From an uncultured Christensenella sp. (lineage in GTDB: Bacteria; Bacillota; Clostridia; Christensenellales; UBA3700), in the NCBI GenBank assembly GCA_910578245.1, contig CAJTPC010000034.1:1-12434 (forward strand): 12,434 nt of DNA, in the 5' to 3' direction. Positions within the stretch are counted from its first letter, which is position 1, and the number at the start of each line of letters is the position of its first letter. The position numbers and the translations under genes were made by a program. Below the pieces are notes generated by a model. It saw nothing but the letters and a program-made list of their open reading frames with translations, was not told the DNA's origin and searched no databases. Positions 1 to 5,295 of the stretch are shown in pieces.

Positions 1-173
1 TATAGGAAAATATTGGAAATTTATCTTAAGTTTTGCAAGAGTCGGATTTATTGTGATAATTGTCATATAATGGATATTTGTCAATTACAAATTGCAATTC
101 AAGCACTTTATATTCTAAAATTAGCAAAATTACAAAAAAATTCAAACAAACTCAAAATATTTTTTTCAATTTA

Positions 174-203
174 TTGACAAGGACATTTTGGTAGTATTAT
201 AAT
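174..203 (+). promoter_or_regulatory. Sigma-A-type promoter of the glutamate synthase genes
   Basis: A perfect TTGACA (174-179) and a perfect TATAAT (198-203) are separated by 18 bp, which predicts transcription starting near 210. This leaves a leader of about 47 nt before the first gene. Positions 1-173 upstream are AT-rich and hold no gene that I can see. An isolated TATAAT at 66-71 has no -35 partner at a suitable distance. Confidence 0.75.
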
Positions 204-215
204 TGCCGTAAAAGG

Positions 216-242
216 AAGGGGCGGATGGCTTTTCCGTTCCTT
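216..242 (+). promoter_or_regulatory. 5' leader hairpin just before the ribosome binding site
   Basis: Ten base pairs form between 216-225 (AAGGGGCGGA) and 233-242 (TCCGTTCCTT), including two G-U pairs, around a 7-nt loop. The hairpin begins only a few nucleotides after the predicted transcription start and ends directly before the AAAAGG ribosome binding site (243-248). It could stabilise the 5' end of the mRNA or affect ribosome access. The loop does not look like the hexaloops of ANTAR target RNAs. The structure is read by eye; the function is inference. Confidence 0.5.
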
Positions 243-256
243 AAAAGGTATACGTT

Positions 257-1351
257 ATGTTGAAAGAAGGCGAGGTCAGAATACCTTCGGGTTGCGCGAT
301 ATCGGGAATATTTTCCAAAAGCGGAAAGCTGACCAACGGAGAGAAAATCATCACGTCCATAGCTACTATGCACGATAGATCCAACGGACTAGGCGGAGGA
401 TTTGCGGGCTATGGAATTTACCCGCAGTACGCGGATTTTTATGCGTTCCATATATTTTATGACGATAATGAGATAAGAAAAGAGGCTGAAAACTTCTTGT
501 ATCAGAACTTTTTTATCGTCAATATGTCTATGATACCAATTCGTAAGACCAAGAAGATTTCAGACGAACCGCTTATTTTGAGATACTTTGTCAAGCCTCT
601 AGACGCGCGTTTGCACGAAACCAATCTTGACGAAAAGGAATTTGTCGCAAGAATGGTCATCAAGATCAACACCACCATTAAAGGCGCGTATATCTTTTCA
701 AGCGGAAAGAATATGGGTATATTCAAGGCGGTAGGTTATCCCGAGGACGTAGGCGAGTACTATAGATTGGAGGAATACGACGCGTACTGTTGGACTGCGC
801 ACGGCAGATATCCCACGAATACTCCAGGTTGGTGGGGCGGAGCGCACCCGTTCGGCATGCTGGATTATTCGGTAGTTCACAACGGCGAAATATCTTCTTA
901 CGACGCCAACAGACGGTATATCGAGATGTTCGGCTATAAGTGTACGCTTATGACGGATACCGAAGTAATCGCTTACGTTGTAGACTTTTTGTGCCGTCGT
1001 CAAGGCTTGAGTATGCAAGAGATGGCAGGCGTTATTGCCGCTCCGTTTTGGACTACTATAGAAAAGAAGTCCCCTGAGGAAAAGGCCTTGGCAGAGTATT
1101 TGCGTAATACTTTCTCAAGTCTGCTTATTACAGGACCTTTTAGCATTATGGTAGGTTTTGAAAACGGTCTAATGGCGCTCAACGACAGATTGAAATTGCG
1201 TAGCATGGTCGTGGGCGAAAAGGACGATATGACATATATTGCAAGCGAAGAATGCGCAATCAGAGTTATTGAGCCGAATCCCGACAAGATATGGTCGCCA
1301 AAGGGCGGAGAGCCTGTCATAGTCACTATTGACAAAAAGGAGGTAAAGTAA
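257..1351 (+). CDS. Glutamate synthase, class II glutamine amidotransferase subunit
   Basis: This 364-residue protein corresponds to the N-terminal glutaminase domain of large-subunit glutamate synthase (GltB), encoded separately. In this family the domain releases ammonia from glutamine and passes it to the FMN synthase domain, in the cytoplasm. Visible motifs: C13 in SGCAISG, the likely N-terminal nucleophile after removal of a 12-residue propeptide (inferred from the Ntn-hydrolase fold); MHDRSNGLGGGFAGYG at 38-53; HGRYPTN at 182-188, where the Arg would hold the substrate; HNGEISSY at 208-215; and TDTE at 233-236. No catalytic element appears missing. The start is supported by AAAAGG 8 nt upstream. 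The stop is 1 bp before the next ATG, so the two genes are almost certainly co-translated. Stand-alone GltB glutaminase proteins of this kind are known in archaea and Clostridia. Confidence 0.93.
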   Translation: MLKEGEVRIPSGCAISGIFSKSGKLTNGEKIITSIATMHDRSNGLGGGFAGYGIYPQYADFYAFHIFYDDNEIRKEAENFLYQNFFIVNMSMIPIRKTKKISDEPLILRYFVKPLDARLHETNLDEKEFVARMVIKINTTIKGAYIFSSGKNMGIFKAVGYPEDVGEYYRLEEYDAYCWTAHGRYPTNTPGWWGGAHPFGMLDYSVVHNGEISSYDANRRYIEMFGYKCTLMTDTEVIAYVVDFLCRRQGLSMQEMAGVIAAPFWTTIEKKSPEEKALAEYLRNTFSSLLITGPFSIMVGFENGLMALNDRLKLRSMVVGEKDDMTYIASEECAIRVIEPNPDKIWSPKGGEPVIVTIDKKEVK

Positions 1352-1352
1352 T

Positions 1353-2858
1353 ATGTCTATCAATTATATTTATCCCCCTTACGAGGTAGTCAGAGATAAC
1401 AACAAGTGTATCAACTGCAAGATATGCGTCAAGCAATGCGCCAACGGGGTTCATAAGTTTGACGAGAAAAGAGGAGTATTGGTTGCGGACGATACCAAGT
1501 GCGTCAACTGTCATAGGTGCGTTGCGACATGCCCTGTGAGAGCGCTCAAAATCGTCAAGTCTGACAATACGTATAAAGAAAACGCCAACTGGTCGGCGGA
1601 ATCTATGAAAGAGATTTACCGTCAAGCCGAGAGCGGAGGCGTACTTCTCTCGTCAATGGGCAATCCTCAACCTCTGCCGGTGTATTGGGATAGGATACTT
1701 ATCAATGCTTCGCAGGTTACCAATCCGTCTATAGACCCTTTGAGAGAGCCTATGGAAACGACTGTATTCTTGGGAAGCAAGCCTGACAAAATCGTCAGAG
1801 ATGAAAATGGCAAGATTGTCAACAACTCTCAGCCTCAACTCAAACTAAGCACGCCGATAATGTTTTCCGCAATGAGCTACGGTTCTATCAGCTACAATGC
1901 TCACGCTTCGCTTGCCAAAGCCTCGCAGAAGTTGGGTATATTCTACAATACGGGCGAGGGCGGACTTCACGAGGACTTTTATCAATACGGAAAGAATACT
2001 ATAGTTCAAGTCGCTTCGGGTAGATTCGGCGTATACAAAGATTATCTTGAGGCAGGCGAGTGCATAGAAATCAAGATAGGTCAGGGCGCAAAACCGGGTA
2101 TCGGCGGACATCTCCCCGGTACGAAGATAGTGGGCGACATCTCCAAGACGAGAATGATACCCGTAGGTAGCGACGCTATTTCTCCTGCGCCACACCACGA
2201 TATTTATTCTATCGAGGACTTAAGACAACTCGTATATTCGCTTAAAGAAGCTACGGGTTACAAAAAGCCTATTGCGGTTAAAGTTGCCGCCGTTCACAAC
2301 GTATCCGCCGTAGCAAGCGGTATTGCCAGAAGCGGAGCGGATATAATCGTAATCGACGGCTTTAGAGGCGGTACGGGCGCGGCTCCTACGAGAATAAGAG
2401 ATAACGTGGGTATTCCTATAGAACTTGCATTGGCGAGCGTAGACAAAAGACTTCGCGACGAGGGTATTAGAGGCAACGTGTCGCTTGTCGTCGGCGGTTC
2501 TATCCGCAACAGCGCGGACGTAGTCAAAGCGATAGCTTTGGGCGCAGACGCTTGTTATATCGCTACCGCGGCTCTTATGGCAATGGGCTGTCATCTTTGC
2601 AGGTCTTGCCATCTCGGCAAGTGCAACTGGGGTATAGCTACGCAAATTCCTGAACTCGTCAAAAGACTTAATCCCGATGAAGGTTGCGATAGACTAGTCA
2701 ATCTTGTCACCGCTTGGACTCACGAAATAAAAGAGATGATGGGCGGTATGGGTATCAACTCTATCGAGGCGCTTAAAGGCAATAGGCTTATGCTTCGCGG
2801 AGTGGGGCTCAATGAGAAGGAACTAGAGATTTTAGGCATCAAGCACGCCGGAGAGTAG
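1353..2858 (+). CDS. gltB: Glutamate synthase, ferredoxin-domain and FMN-binding synthase subunit
   Basis: This 501-residue protein has two N-terminal 4Fe-4S motifs (C19-C22-C25-C29 and C50-C53-C56-C60) followed by the FMN-binding TIM barrel of glutamate synthase. The barrel joins ammonia and 2-oxoglutarate and reduces the product to glutamate. Signatures include SAMSYGSIS (172-180), GEGG (201-204), GQGAKPGIGG (243-252), DGFRGGTGAAP (335-345) and a 3Fe-4S site C413-x5-C419-x4-C424 inside GCHLCRSCHLGKC. The two extra clusters suggest that electrons arrive through ferredoxin or an iron-sulfur or flavin partner. The GXGXG domain that normally follows in GltB is a separate gene downstream. AAGGAGG (1337-1343) lies 9 nt before the ATG. 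No GltD-type FAD/NAD(P)H subunit is seen here, so the electron donor is unknown. Confidence 0.95.
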   Translation: MSINYIYPPYEVVRDNNKCINCKICVKQCANGVHKFDEKRGVLVADDTKCVNCHRCVATCPVRALKIVKSDNTYKENANWSAESMKEIYRQAESGGVLLSSMGNPQPLPVYWDRILINASQVTNPSIDPLREPMETTVFLGSKPDKIVRDENGKIVNNSQPQLKLSTPIMFSAMSYGSISYNAHASLAKASQKLGIFYNTGEGGLHEDFYQYGKNTIVQVASGRFGVYKDYLEAGECIEIKIGQGAKPGIGGHLPGTKIVGDISKTRMIPVGSDAISPAPHHDIYSIEDLRQLVYSLKEATGYKKPIAVKVAAVHNVSAVASGIARSGADIIVIDGFRGGTGAAPTRIRDNVGIPIELALASVDKRLRDEGIRGNVSLVVGGSIRNSADVVKAIALGADACYIATAALMAMGCHLCRSCHLGKCNWGIATQIPELVKRLNPDEGCDRLVNLVTAWTHEIKEMMGGMGINSIEALKGNRLMLRGVGLNEKELEILGIKHAGE

Positions 2859-2860
2859 AA

Positions 2861-2931
2861 CGTTCGGCTCAAAGAGAGGATAAGCAAATCTAAAATGCAT
2901 CTTTTTTGCCTATCTCTCTTATCGCCGAACG
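2861..2931 (+). repeat. Large stem-loop between glutamate synthase subunit genes
   Basis: Two bp after the FMN-subunit stop, CGTTCGGC (2861-2868) pairs perfectly with GCCGAACG (2924-2931). Inside, AGAGAG (2873-2878) pairs with CTCTCT (2914-2919), and GCAAA pairs with TTTGC nearer the loop. No T-run follows on either strand (AATAAAAG on the plus side), so it does not fit a normal intrinsic terminator. It may protect or process the mRNA and set relative subunit amounts. That role is inference. Confidence 0.6.
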
Positions 2932-2966
2932 AATAAAAGTAATTACAAAAATTATTACAATTTTAA

Positions 2967-3067
2967 GAGATTGATTTGACTGTGGATATTAGGCGGAAGG
3001 CGCACCAATCTCCACGGTCGCGCAAGCTAGCGTCATTTTGACTAAAGCGGAGCGGAGAAATCTCTAC
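2967..3067 (+). repeat. Dispersed repeat copy inside the glutamate synthase gap
   Basis: The stretch begins AGAGATT and ends AATCTCT, giving 7-bp terminal inverted repeats. Its right part (CGTCATTTTGAC at 3031 through GAGAAATCTC) matches the GTCATT...GAGAAATCTC repeats seen many times at 3818-5115. It lies between two genes that should be co-transcribed and ends just before the ribosome binding site of the next gene. No protein can be assigned to it. Confidence 0.55.
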
Positions 3068-3088
3068 AAATTAAAAGAGGATAGATAA

Positions 3089-3811
3089 ATGTTAAAGATA
3101 GACTGTACGAATAAGCACTTTTCCGAAATAGGCAAGTTAATTCGCGAAACTGAGGAAAAGCAAATAATAATTGACAATGCGCAAGGTCACAGATATATTG
3201 CGTCGGGCGTCGGCGGTAAGGAAATAACTATCAACGGCACTCCCGGTAACGCTATGGGGGCGTATCTCGACGGCTGTAAGATAGTCGTCAACGGTAGCGC
3301 GCAAGACGCTATCGGCGATACTATGAACGACGGTTTGATAGTTATTCACGGCAACAGCGGTGACGCAACGGGATATTCCATGCGCGGAGGAAAGATTTTT
3401 ATCAAAGGCGACGCAGGCTATCGCGCAGGAATACATATGAAAGCGTATAAGGATAAATTTCCCGTACTTGTCATTGGAGGAAAAGCGGGGAGCTTCCTAG
3501 GCGAATACCAAGCAGGCGGTATAATTCTAGTGCTTGGTATCAATACCGATAGCAAGACCAACGTTGGCTTTTTTACCGGCAACGGTATGCACGGCGGTAA
3601 GATTATTCTTCGTAGCGAGCAGTTGCCCGATTTGCCCGAGCAAATTGTCGCAAGAGTTGCCAACTCCCAAGATTTGCAGGAGATAGAGCAGTACGTCAAG
3701 GAGTATTGCCAATACTTCGGCAATGACCCTAAAGAAATAATGAGCAAAGAGTTTTTTGTCCTGACTGCCAACTCCGCAAATCCGTATAAGCAGTTATATA
3801 CTTCGGTATAA
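3089..3811 (+). CDS. Glutamate synthase, GXGXG (alpha-subunit C-terminal-like) subunit
   Basis: This 240-residue protein is the stand-alone version of the C-terminal right-handed beta-helix of GltB. Successive turns are visible as Gly-containing repeats: GVGGKEITINGTPGNAMG, DGCKIVVNGSAQDAIG, DGLIVIHGNSGDATG, GGKIFIKGDAGYRAG and GGKAGSFLGEYQAGG, together spanning roughly residues 40-150. In full-length GltB this domain is structural and holds the synthase and glutaminase domains in register. The last ~60 residues are a helical tail. AAAAGAGGA (3073-3081) precedes the ATG by 7 nt. It probably shares a transcript with the two genes upstream despite the 230-bp gap, because its partners are there. 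Its stop codon is 6 bp before the next dispersed repeat. No intrinsic terminator was recognised downstream. Confidence 0.92.
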   Translation: MLKIDCTNKHFSEIGKLIRETEEKQIIIDNAQGHRYIASGVGGKEITINGTPGNAMGAYLDGCKIVVNGSAQDAIGDTMNDGLIVIHGNSGDATGYSMRGGKIFIKGDAGYRAGIHMKAYKDKFPVLVIGGKAGSFLGEYQAGGIILVLGINTDSKTNVGFFTGNGMHGGKIILRSEQLPDLPEQIVARVANSQDLQEIEQYVKEYCQYFGNDPKEIMSKEFFVLTANSANPYKQLYTSV

Positions 3812-3817
3812 TCGCAT

Positions 3818-3856
3818 GAGATTTCTCCATTACGCTACGCTTCAGTCAAAATGACA
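3818..3856 (-). repeat. Dispersed repeat copy (GTCATT...GAGAAATCTC family)
   Basis: On the minus strand it starts TGTCATTTTGACTGAAGC and ends GGAGAAATCTC. It begins 6 bp after the stop of the GXGXG gene. Its central part differs from other copies, but the ends are shared. Confidence 0.6.
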
Positions 3857-3881
3857 TATTAGATAATCACAACGCTATGTA

Positions 3882-3908
3882 TTATCTCGAACGTAGTAGA
3901 GAAGTTTC
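3882..3908 (+). repeat. Degenerate repeat copy forming the 3' end of the small gene
   Basis: The plus-strand sequence TATCTCGAACGTAGTAGAGA and the following AGTTTC align at about 20 of 26 positions with the repeat pattern of the copy at 4282-4311 (rc CATTTCGAGCGTAGTCAAGA). It supplies the last eight codons and stop of the minus-strand gene. Confidence 0.45.
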
Positions 3909-4178
3909 AAAAACTTCCCGCCCAATAGCAAGCCCAAAGGCAAAAGCCTCTCGATATACGTCGTCTGCGTATATAAAATATTCATTATCGGTTGCGTCTA
4001 GCACTTCTTTGTACAGAGTATAAAGTTCTGGATATTTTTTAAGTTTTTCCTCAAGCGCTTCCATTTTTTCTACCGTTTCTTGTTTAGCTTTTTGATAGTC
4101 CTCGCTCAAGGGAATATCTTCAAAGTGTCCTCTTAGACCGTTTGACATTTGCCATATAATTGAATCTTTAAGTTGCAT
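3882..4178 (-). CDS. Small hypothetical protein, 98 residues, ending in a repeat
   Basis: I do not recognise the function. The 98-residue product is acidic and mostly helical, with a likely helix or coiled coil at residues 25-63 (KAKQETVEKMEALEEKLKK) and a C-terminal AFAFGLAIGREVF segment. This layout resembles small Firmicutes proteins of the DUF6809 kind, a weak resemblance from memory. The start at 4178 is chosen because AAGGAG (plus-strand 4187-4192) sits 7 nt upstream; a longer frame reaching 4268 has no ribosome binding site. The last 8 codons (ETSLLRSR) and the stop lie in a dispersed-repeat copy (3882-3908), so the original C-terminus may have been replaced. There is no signal peptide or membrane segment. 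It is convergent to the glutamate synthase genes. A fragment of its 5' end is duplicated at 4314-4375. Confidence 0.65.
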   Translation of the reverse strand: MQLKDSIIWQMSNGLRGHFEDIPLSEDYQKAKQETVEKMEALEEKLKKYPELYTLYKEVLDATDNEYFIYADDVYREAFAFGLAIGREVFETSLLRSR

Positions 4179-4185
4179 AGTTTTA

Positions 4186-4234
4186 TCTCCTTTATTTGTT
4201 TGTATTATTTTATCATTTGAAAAATGGTATGTAA
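4186..4234 (-). promoter_or_regulatory. Possible promoter and ribosome binding site of the small minus-strand gene
   Basis: On the minus strand, TTACAT (4234-4229) and TAAAAT (4212-4207) are 16 bp apart, followed by AAGGAGA (4192-4186), which lies 7 nt before the ATG at 4178. The ribosome binding site is clear; the promoter boxes are only moderate matches. Confidence 0.35.
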
Positions 4235-4281
4235 TTATTTTCACCCAACAGGTGGAAGTAATAATCAATTTTTCAAAAGGT

Positions 4282-4311
4282 AGAGATTTCTTGACTACGC
4301 TCGAAATGACA
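4282..4311 (-). repeat. Dispersed repeat copy abutting a truncated gene duplicate
   Basis: On the minus strand it reads TGTCATTTCGAGCGTAGTCA then AGAAATCTCT. Two bp after its plus-strand right end begins the duplicated fragment of the small gene's 5' end, so the repeat marks the breakpoint. Confidence 0.6.
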
Positions 4312-4313
4312 GA

Positions 4314-4375
4314 TTAGACCGTTTGACATTTGCCATATTACTGAATCTTTTGTTGCGTAGTTTTATCTCATTTAT
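4314..4375 (-). pseudogene. Broken duplicate of the 5' end of the small minus-strand gene
   Basis: This 62-bp stretch matches 4133-4195 at about 57 of 63 positions by hand alignment. The matched source covers the ribosome binding site, start codon and first ~15 codons of the small gene. In the copy the ATG is ACG (plus-strand CGT 4356-4358), AAGGAG has become AATGAG, and a 1-base deletion after the start shifts the frame to an early TAA. It cannot be translated as the original protein. It stops at a dispersed repeat, where the intact gene continues. Confidence 0.75.
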
Positions 4376-4441
4376 CACATTATTACACATTTTTTTGCTA
4401 AATACTTGAATTGCACTTTATTGTGCATCGATTTTTGCGTT

Positions 4442-4522
4442 CAATTAGCAGACTTTTACGGAATAAGTCTTGATGAGTTTGTAGGACGTGATTTTATTCC
4501 AAACGGAAAGAATAAAAACTAA
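4442..4522 (+). pseudogene. Remnant of an XRE (Cro/CI-type) HTH regulator, C-terminal end
   Basis: Read in frame from 4442, the DNA encodes QLADFYGISLDEFVGRDF, then a short lysine/asparagine tail and TAA at 4520-4522. LADFYGISLDEFVGRD is a typical last-helix signature of XRE-family helix-turn-helix domains (compare LAxxFxVSxDxLxGR). The frame stays open upstream to about 4390, but the residues before Q are not HTH-like (Cys and Leu rich) and no start codon or ribosome binding site is visible. The DNA-recognition helices are therefore missing or decayed. This is a fragment of a former regulator gene; what it controlled is unknown. Confidence 0.6.
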
Positions 4523-4642
4523 TTAGTGTAAAGTACTAGATGTTGACCCAGCGGAGATACTTTGCTTGAAAGTTAAATTAAGCGGATGAGATTCTTCGAC
4601 TTCACTACGTTTCGCTCAGAATGACATCATTAGGGCGTAGCC

Positions 4643-4670
4643 CGTCACCTTGAGCGTAGTCGAAAGGTCT
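4643..4670 (+). repeat. Short dispersed repeat copy
   Basis: CGTCACCTTGAGCGTAGTCG then AAAGGTCT resembles the short form at 4282-4311. It faces the copy at 4588-4626, so an RNA through this stretch could fold into a hairpin. Confidence 0.5.
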
Positions 4671-4690
4671 TTATCCGATTTTCGTCTGTT

Positions 4691-4774
4691 GAGATTTCTC
4701 CACTGCGGTCGTAAGGAGCGAAGCGACGGCATAGCGAGCAAGCAGATGCGTCTTGTGCGAGCGTCAATGACATA
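4691..4774 (-). repeat. Long variant of the dispersed repeat
   Basis: It opens GAGATTTCTCCACTGCGG and ends GCGTCAATGACAT on the plus strand, with extra internal sequence rich in GCGA/TCGC motifs. Positions 4753-4772 (CTTGTGCGAGCGTCAATGAC) recur identically at 5096-5115. Confidence 0.55.
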
Positions 4775-4876
4775 ATGTTGTAGAAGCTACATAAAAGTAC
4801 ATTTCAATGTCATATTGAGCGAAACGTAGTGAAGTCGAAATATCTCTACTGATTGAAACTAAAAAAGCCAGTTGTA

Positions 4877-5000
4877 AGGCGTTAAGTGGTGTTTGCAATT
4901 TACGTACATTTATAGTTTTTGGTTCAACCGACTTGCGACATTAGATAAAGTATCGCTAAAAAATATACTAGTACTAAATGCAAATTCCACTTATAAGCCT
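4877..5000. repeat. ~124-bp imperfect inverted repeat (possible MITE-like hairpin)
   Basis: The arm AGGCGTTAAGTGGTGTTTGC (from 4877, continuing to 4901) is an imperfect reverse complement of 4976-5000, where GGC, AAGTGG and TTTGCA pair exactly. Pairing continues weakly inward (GTAC near 4904 with GTAC near 4971, and T-runs with A-runs). No frame of note lies inside. It is unrelated in sequence to the GTCATT repeats around it. Confidence 0.45.
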
Positions 5001-5069
5001 ACACTACCAAGTCACGCATAACACCAATACATATCCCCACACCCATTAGGCGTGAGGTGTAAAAGGTTA

Positions 5070-5115
5070 AGATTCTTCAACTGCGTTACATTCCGCTTGT
5101 GCGAGCGTCAATGAC
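5070..5115 (-). repeat. Dispersed repeat copy upstream of glutamine synthetase
   Basis: Plus-strand AGATTCTTCAACTGCGTTAC through GCGTCAATGAC. Its right 20 bp (5096-5115) are identical to 4753-4772. It runs directly into the tandem units that follow. Confidence 0.55.
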
Positions 5116-5174
5116 GTAATTTTGGTCGTAATGACATAATTTCGGTCATAATGACGTAACATTGTCGCAATGAC
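5107..5174 (+). repeat. Four tandem ~19-bp units upstream of the glutamine synthetase promoter
   Basis: Units start at 5107, 5125, 5145 and 5164 (spacings 18, 20 and 19) and follow the pattern GTC-(1-2 nt)-AATGAC, the first three followed by an A/T-rich spacer (TAATTTTG, TAATTTCG, TAACATT). Each unit has GTC...GAC dyad symmetry. The array ends about 52 bp upstream of the -35 box. It may be a decayed end of the dispersed repeat or an operator array; the sequence alone does not decide. Confidence 0.55.
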
Positions 5175-5226
5175 TGTCATAAAATTTTGGCTTATAATTT
5201 TTTGTATATATTATTATTTATAAAAC

Positions 5227-5255
5227 TTGATATTTAAGATTTAGTATGCTATAAT
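5227..5255 (+). promoter_or_regulatory. Promoter of the glutamine synthetase operon
   Basis: TTGATA (5227-5232), a 17-bp spacer and TATAAT (5250-5255), with TGC at 5247-5249 giving an extended -10. The start of transcription is predicted near 5262, leaving a ~34-nt leader. That leader is too short for an ANTAR-type double hairpin plus terminator, so direct attenuation at this promoter's leader is unlikely. Confidence 0.7.
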
Positions 5256-5295
5256 TATAAAAATATTGTGCAAAAGTACTCCAAAAGAGGTTTTT

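Larger units (their letters stand above)
4588..4848. mobile_element. 261-bp composite flanked by ~37-bp inverted repeats
   Basis: The left end (4588-4626) and the right end (4809-4848) are near-perfect inverted copies of one repeat. They share an identical 24-bp core beginning TGAGCGAAACGTAGTG, and the outer edges are GAGAT and ATCTC. Between them lie a shorter copy (4643-4670, CGTCACCTTGAGCGTAGTCG) and a longer variant (4691-4774). No coding frame is evident inside. It could be a MITE-like non-autonomous element or simply neighbouring repeats; no target-site duplication could be identified by eye. Confidence 0.4.

Noticed and set aside
66..71. Second promoter at an isolated TATAAT
   Set aside because: No acceptable -35 box occurs 15-19 bp upstream; the promoter at 174-203 is far better.
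2861..2931. Rho-independent terminator
   Set aside because: The stem is long but no T-run follows on either strand, and the downstream gene belongs to the same enzyme.
3861..3887. AGATAAT...ATTATCT stem as a two-way terminator for the convergent genes
   Set aside because: The stem is only 7 bp of mostly A-T pairs with a 13-nt loop and no T-tract; too weak to call.
4179..4268. Longer start (4268) for the small minus-strand gene
   Set aside because: The extra 30 residues overlap the probable promoter and ribosome binding site and look non-coding; AAGGAG precedes the ATG at 4178.
5107..5180. CRISPR array
   Set aside because: Units are ~19 bp with almost no unique spacers between them, and no cas gene is present.
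5266..5295. Upstream TTG start giving a 10-residue longer glutamine synthetase
   Set aside because: It lies about 4 nt after the predicted transcription start with no ribosome binding site; ATG 5296 has AAAAGAGG and matches the usual family N-terminus.
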